DNA of 29,085 bases, taken from assembly GCA_050742535.1 (NCBI GenBank), contig JBOGIQ010000031.1, forward strand, positions 1-29,085, read 5' to 3'. The DNA is from Gp6-AA40 sp050742535 (GTDB lineage Bacteria > Acidobacteriota > Vicinamibacteria > Vicinamibacterales > UBA2999). How positions within the stretch are numbered: position 1 is the stretch's first letter; the number at the start of each line of letters is the position of its first letter. Positions 25,288 through 29,085 of this stretch are shown here, piece by piece. The position numbers and the translations under genes are program-made. The notes beneath the pieces are model-generated. The model saw nothing but the letters and a program-made list of their open reading frames with translations. It had not been told where the DNA came from and did not search any database.

Positions 25288-27315
25288 TCAGACCGCGGTA
25301 TCGACGCGGGCCTCTGCCGCGACCTCGACCTGTACGTGCGGCGGGAAGGGTTGCCATGTGCATGCCGCCGCGTGCAGAAGCACACGCCCGTCACTGTTCG
25401 CGTCGCCAGCGAAGCCGGCGCTCCGGAAGACGTCGAACATCGGCTGGTTCCGCTCCGTCGGCACGAATTCCGCCTGGATCCGCACGCCAGCCGCCGCGGC
25501 CTGATTCATCACGTGGCGCAACAGCACCGAGGTCACACCTCGCGACATGACCCGACAGGACATCAGCAGGAGCTTGACGGTCCACACCGTGGCGCCGCAC
25601 TCGACCAGGCACAGACCGATCTTCCCGTAGGGACCGAATCGGTCGGTGAGACCGGCCAGCAGCAGCAGGTGATCCGGCGACCGGCGGAAGCCTTCGAGAC
25701 GAATGCGTGAATAGCGAGTACCAGTTGAGTTCAACTGGTGCGTGCGTAAGATCAATTCCTCGGCGCGCTCCAGGTCGTCCCCACCGGCGAGCCAAATCGA
25801 AAAGCGAAGCTGCAGCGTCGCCAGGTACTCCTCGCTCGTACCGGAGAATTCACGTTCCAGCTCCTTGCGCTTCGCTTCCGCCACGTACATTCTCCGGCGT
25901 CCGCGCGCATCCTCGGTCACGAACCGCGGGCTCAGCTTGGGCATGCCGGCCATCGACGGGACGTCGGCGGCGTCGAGGCAATGGACCTGCGGGAGCGCGA
26001 ACGCGACCTCGTCTCGTTCGAAGGGCTGGTCGTCCACGAACGCAACCGCATCGAGCGAGACGTTGAGCAACTCGGCGATTTTCCGAACCGAGGCGGATTT
26101 CGAACCCCAGTTGATCTGCGCGAAGACGAAGTATCGATCGATCCCGAATTCCGCGAGCTTCGCCTGCGCCGCCGCCGGGTCGTTCCGGCTGGCAATGGAA
26201 TTGACGATGCCGCGGCGGTCGAGCGTGGCGAGGATCTCTTCGATTCCAGGCCGCAACTGCACCGGATCGCCTTCGAGAAGGACCCCCTGCCAGACGGTAT
26301 CGTCAAGGTCCCAGACGACGCATTTGATCGGCTGATCGCGCGGATCTTCGTCGCACACCGCTTTCACGAGCGACTTCATCTCGTCAACGAGCGCCTGATG
26401 GCCGTCGCCTTCGGCCGGCGATGACGCGACGGGTGGCGCCGGTCGGCGGCCCGCCGATCTGGCGGCCGTCGCAGATGTGGCACGCACGGTTTGGAGGAAC
26501 GCCTCGAGAACGGTGTCCATCGGATCCCGATCACCGCCCTCGCCGCCTGCGAACGGCAAACCTGCCAGCAGTTCAAACGCCGGGAAATACGCGACGTCGT
26601 CTCGCGCCTCGAGCTCGACCATCGCCGGGCGCAGCACGTCATACGCTGCGGTCCCCGCATGAGCCGCACCCGGCTCGCCCGGTGAGATCGTCAGAATCAT
26701 CCGCGCCTGCGGATTGCGGACGTGCAGCTCGGTGAGAAACGAGGTCAGGTCGGAGACGACGTCCGCCACCGACGGCTCGATGTACTGGTACCTGGATTCC
26801 CAGCCGGGCCCGAGCACGGTATCGGGGCTTACGGGGTACGCGGCACCGTCCGCTCGCGATGTCCAGAACCCGGCATCGCGCAGGGTGACGACGAGCACGT
26901 CCACCTGCTCGAACACGCGCAGCGCGGCGGCCAGGTGCTGTCGACGCTCGAGCACGAGCTCGCGCAGCGTCGCGAATCCTCCCGGCTGAATCGTCGGCCG
27001 GAACGTGTCAAGGTATCCGTCGCCGCCCTGCCAGACGTCATCCACCGGTTCGAACCGTCCGTCCGCGCGCCGCAGCAGTTGCAGGAGCTGCCGTGATGTA
27101 TAGAAATCACCGTACCGGGCGGAGTAAACGCCGTAGCCGGCGCCCCGCGCCACCGATCGCGGCAGCAGCGGATGGGCGCTCTCGGCAACGACGTACGTGA
27201 ACCCCTGCTGCCGCAGGAACGGTGCGAGCCGACGCGCGACGTTGCTTCCGAACGACGCGACGACGGTGCTCGGCAGCACCTGAAAGGGCCATGGCCTGAT
27301 CGCCTCGGTGCTCAT
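25288..27315 (-). CDS. GSCFA domain / HAD-IIIC phosphatase (FkbH-like) / GNAT fusion
   Basis: The 675-residue product has three parts. Residues about 8-275 match the GSCFA family: a FGSNVA motif (S24, where the family name motif is GSCFA), YTSRQLLQLL, and an LTISP strand. Residues about 328-460 are a HAD-IIIC domain with VVWDLDDTVWQG (D336 and D338) and FVDDQPFERDEV. Residues about 465-655 are the acyltransferase-like GNAT half of FkbH proteins, including SCRVMSRGV and ERNQPMFDVF. FkbH proteins take a glyceryl unit from 1,3-bisphosphoglycerate, dephosphorylate it and load it on an acyl carrier. That role, possibly using the stand-alone carrier at 21360-21713, is an inference here. The acyl-CoA dehydrogenase genes that would turn glyceryl-ACP into methoxymalonyl-ACP are not in the window. 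GGAG at 27321-27324 precedes the ATG, which overlaps the previous stop. Confidence 0.85.
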   Translation of the reverse strand: MSTEAIRPWPFQVLPSTVVASFGSNVARRLAPFLRQQGFTYVVAESAHPLLPRSVARGAGYGVYSARYGDFYTSRQLLQLLRRADGRFEPVDDVWQGGDGYLDTFRPTIQPGGFATLRELVLERRQHLAAALRVFEQVDVLVVTLRDAGFWTSRADGAAYPVSPDTVLGPGWESRYQYIEPSVADVVSDLTSFLTELHVRNPQARMILTISPGEPGAAHAGTAAYDVLRPAMVELEARDDVAYFPAFELLAGLPFAGGEGGDRDPMDTVLEAFLQTVRATSATAARSAGRRPAPPVASSPAEGDGHQALVDEMKSLVKAVCDEDPRDQPIKCVVWDLDDTVWQGVLLEGDPVQLRPGIEEILATLDRRGIVNSIASRNDPAAAQAKLAEFGIDRYFVFAQINWGSKSASVRKIAELLNVSLDAVAFVDDQPFERDEVAFALPQVHCLDAADVPSMAGMPKLSPRFVTEDARGRRRMYVAEAKRKELEREFSGTSEEYLATLQLRFSIWLAGGDDLERAEELILRTHQLNSTGTRYSRIRLEGFRRSPDHLLLLAGLTDRFGPYGKIGLCLVECGATVWTVKLLLMSCRVMSRGVTSVLLRHVMNQAAAAGVRIQAEFVPTERNQPMFDVFRSAGFAGDANSDGRVLLHAAACTWQPFPPHVQVEVAAEARVDTAV

Positions 27316-28016
27316 GCGAGCTCCAGGATGTGATGCAGTACGACCCTGCCGTAGGCCTCGTTGGCGTGCATCGGATCTTTGTAGTACTCAGGGCGCAGGA
27401 ATCCCTCGTCGTCGGCGACGGCACCGGGATTCCGCACGAACGCGATGTCGTTCTCGCTGCAAAACTCGCTGAGCAGATCCGTGTGCACGCGCCACAGCTT
27501 GTAGCGCATGTAGCGCGGCGCCACGGTCGCGCCGCGGCGATAAATCGGCAGTAAGCGCAGATCCGGCGCCATCCGCGCCTGTTCGCCGCTCACCGGCGGC
27601 GGCTCCAGGTGGTACAGCCGTCCGGACGTGGCGGCGCGCAACAGCCGCATCAGCTGCAGGTACTCCTCCGTGATGTCACGCATCGCGGCGCGCACGCTGT
27701 GATACGGGATGATTTCCGAGCGCCGCTCGAGCGGCAGATCCGGGGCCGCGGGCAGCACGAAATCAAAGGCCCGCGCATGCGTCAGCAGTCCGACGTGGTG
27801 CGTGGAGCCGCCGATCATCGAGAAAACCGGCGCCCCGTTCAGCTGCTCCGTCACCGCCTCGCACAACGTCGTCTCGCCGTTGCGAACCACCGTAGGTGTC
27901 TTCAGCGCCCAGAAATCGACCACCGTCACGGGTGCACCGTCGTGGGCCGCGGCCTCCGACACGGTGCGCACGTGGCTGTGGCCGATGACGAAGGCACGCG
28001 CGGAGGAATCACCCAT
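27312..28016 (-). CDS. SGNH/GDSL-hydrolase-like protein
   Basis: The 234-residue product resembles small SGNH-fold hydrolases or esterases. The N-terminal block reads FVIGHSHV with the presumed nucleophile at S14 (GHS in place of the usual GDS). The C-terminal block reads KDPMHAN, supplying the DxxH pair D214 and H217. A glycine-rich turn at residues 69-72 (GGST) sits where the oxyanion-hole glycine block is expected. There is no signal peptide or membrane segment, so it is probably cytoplasmic. Its TGA overlaps the ATG of the next gene by 4 bp, and that gene also begins with an SGNH-related (GSCFA) domain, so the two may act together. Such enzymes add or remove O-acyl groups; nothing here fixes the substrate. 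The start is the ATG 6 bp after the preceding stop, without a clear ribosome-binding site. Confidence 0.65.
   Translation of the reverse strand: MGDSSARAFVIGHSHVRTVSEAAAHDGAPVTVVDFWALKTPTVVRNGETTLCEAVTEQLNGAPVFSMIGGSTHHVGLLTHARAFDFVLPAAPDLPLERRSEIIPYHSVRAAMRDITEEYLQLMRLLRAATSGRLYHLEPPPVSGEQARMAPDLRLLPIYRRGATVAPRYMRYKLWRVHTDLLSEFCSENDIAFVRNPGAVADDEGFLRPEYYKDPMHANEAYGRVVLHHILELA
27321..27324 (-). promoter_or_regulatory. Ribosome-binding site of the GSCFA-FkbH fusion gene
   Basis: GGAG on the minus strand, 5 bases before ATG 27315, inside the last codons of the SGNH gene. Together with the ATGA overlap it supports coupled translation of the two genes and confirms that the GSCFA part belongs to the same protein. 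Confidence 0.7.
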
Positions 28017-28022
28017 CGGCGT

Positions 28023-29033
28023 TCAGATGGCGACGGGATAGTAGTGTTCTGGCGGTCCCGTCGGCGCGAACAGCCACGACTCGCTCGCCCAGCGCGTTCG
28101 CGTCATGCCTGAACGTATTCCTGTGCGATGCAGGAAAAGCTGGTCGAACAGGATGGCGTCGCCGGCGGCAAATCGAGGCGCCGCGACGCCCTTCTCCCCC
28201 GCGGCTGTGTCGACCATCGCGGGTGCAACGGACCAACGGAACTTCGCGCCTGGGGTACCGGTTTCGACCAGGCTCGTCAGGCGCCGGGGGACGAAATCGA
28301 GACCGGGCGAGTCGACGCCGCAGTCCGACAGCGCGACCCAGACGTTGACCGCGCGAATATGCGCACCGAGGAACGCGCCATCCTGATGCCAATCCGTTCC
28401 GCTGGTCGGCGGAACCCGCCGCAGCGCCGCTTTCTGCGCCGACAGCATCGGACGCTCGCCGAGGTACTCGGCCACCGTGCTGATCACCCCCCGGCGCTCG
28501 AACACCTCCAGCAGCTCGAACAGCATTCGCGGTGAGTCGCAGGTGAGGATTCCGCCGCCGCGATGACCGAGCAGCCGGGCACGATGGAGATGCTCGTTGC
28601 CCCGCTTCACACGGAGCGGCGCGTACCACGGCGTCTGTCGCGCCGCTGCGCCCGCGAGGGTGGCAGCGGTCACCGCGTCGAACACCCGATCGATATTGGA
28701 TGCCAGCTGCTGCGCCTCGGCCGGCGGAACCAGTCCGCGCACGATGAGGCACCCGTGATGCTGGATGCCGGCGCCGAGCGTCGCCGCACGGAATCCGTCC
28801 GTCGTCACCTCCGGCGCCGGGAACGTGCATCCGACAAAGAGATCGGGGAGCTGGGGCGGCCAGCCTGCTGGTCCTGCGTGCGCGGCCGCGTCGCCGAGTT
28901 GATGTCGCCAGCGCACCAGCCACCGCTCGATTTCGACGTCACGCGTGCGCCGGTTCGCCTCGGTCGCAAGGGCGATCGCAGCCGCGAGGCTGCCGCTCCT
29001 CGCCAACGCCAGCGCCTCGGCGCGCGCCTGCAT
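28023..29033 (-). CDS. Phytanoyl-CoA dioxygenase (PhyH)-like Fe(II)/2-oxoglutarate oxygenase; start uncertain
   Basis: The 336-residue product looks like a non-heme iron, 2-oxoglutarate-dependent oxygenase of the PhyH family, which in biosynthetic loci usually hydroxylates an amino acid or a finished chain. The iron-binding triad is visible: H216 and D218 in DWHQDGAF and H302 in FLHRTG, with R312 or R314 placed to bind 2-oxoglutarate. About 60 N-terminal residues precede the catalytic fold and are Ala/Arg-rich and helical. The frame stays open upstream of the chosen ATG to the window edge, and no Shine-Dalgarno site precedes that ATG, so the true start may lie outside the window. It is the first visible gene of the run and ends 6 bp before the next. 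Family call is firm; the substrate is unknown, and a residue of the peptide or the FkbH-derived unit are both possible. Confidence 0.85.
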   Translation of the reverse strand: MQARAEALALARSGSLAAAIALATEANRRTRDVEIERWLVRWRHQLGDAAAHAGPAGWPPQLPDLFVGCTFPAPEVTTDGFRAATLGAGIQHHGCLIVRGLVPPAEAQQLASNIDRVFDAVTAATLAGAAARQTPWYAPLRVKRGNEHLHRARLLGHRGGGILTCDSPRMLFELLEVFERRGVISTVAEYLGERPMLSAQKAALRRVPPTSGTDWHQDGAFLGAHIRAVNVWVALSDCGVDSPGLDFVPRRLTSLVETGTPGAKFRWSVAPAMVDTAAGEKGVAAPRFAAGDAILFDQLFLHRTGIRSGMTRTRWASESWLFAPTGPPEHYYPVAI

Positions 29034-29085
29034 CGCGGCAGCGTCGGCAATGGGAGATCCGCCGGAAACGGCAGACGCCGCTGAT

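Noticed and set aside
25272..25394. 41-residue N-terminal extension of the methyltransferase
   Set aside because: It overlaps the FkbH-like gene end and has no methyltransferase character; ATG 25271 gives normal spacing.
25288..27315. Methoxymalonyl-ACP extender pathway
   Set aside because: Only the FkbH-like enzyme, a carrier and a methyltransferase are present. No acyl-CoA dehydrogenase (FkbI type) or 3-hydroxyacyl dehydrogenase (FkbK type) is visible, and both AT domains carry the malonyl-type HAFH motif.
1..29085. CRISPR arrays, tRNA or rRNA genes, insertion sequences, long repeats, terminators or internal promoters
   Set aside because: None was seen; the genes are nearly contiguous, with the largest gap about 38 bp. 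Similar stretches between the two KS or the A domains are family homology, not repeats.

Overview
The window is one dense, GC-rich, single-strand (minus) block of twelve genes from a hybrid polyketide/nonribosomal-peptide biosynthetic locus. Transcription runs from high to low coordinates. Neighbouring genes overlap by 4-11 bp or are separated by only a few tens of bases, so they probably form one operon whose promoter lies beyond position 29085. The left edge cuts through a further NRPS gene and the right edge may cut the first gene. GC richness, multi-domain megasynthases mixed with stand-alone domains, and Shine-Dalgarno sites such as AGGAG suggest a high-GC bacterium of the Acidobacteriota, Myxococcota or actinobacterial type. 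I cannot place it more precisely from sequence alone.

Layout in transcription order. (1) Tailoring or starter-unit genes, 29033-23134: a phytanoyl-CoA-dioxygenase-like hydroxylase, an SGNH/GDSL-hydrolase-like protein, a GSCFA-HAD-IIIC(FkbH)-GNAT fusion, a SAM methyltransferase and a family-2 glycosyltransferase. (2) Accessory genes, 23124-21360: an MbtH protein with a 130-residue unexplained C-terminal extension, a type II thioesterase and a stand-alone carrier protein. (3) Assembly line, 21370 to 1: a PKS (KS-AT-KR-DH-ACP, with KR before DH), a stand-alone enoylreductase, an NRPS module (C-A-PCP, Leu-like code), a 3128-residue hybrid (KS-AT-ACP-aminotransferase-C-A-PCP-C, Asn-like code), and the start of another NRPS whose N-terminal condensation domain has lost the catalytic histidines.

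Working model (inference). The stand-alone carrier presents a starter to the first KS; a glyceryl group installed by the FkbH-like fusion is one possibility. The first PKS module adds malonate, which KR, DH and the trans-acting ER reduce. The NRPS module then adds a Leu-like residue. The hybrid KS adds a second malonate and its aminotransferase turns the beta-keto group into a beta-amine. Asn follows, then passage to the next synthetase. If strictly colinear, the Leu-malonate-aminotransferase series would give a beta,gamma-diamino acid resembling a statine with an amine in place of the hydroxyl. The hybrid closely resembles microcystin synthetase McyE in domain order but lacks the C-methyltransferase.

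No tRNA, rRNA, CRISPR array, insertion sequence or intergenic gap above about 40 bp was seen. The long open frames on the plus strand are by-products of GC-rich coding on the other strand.
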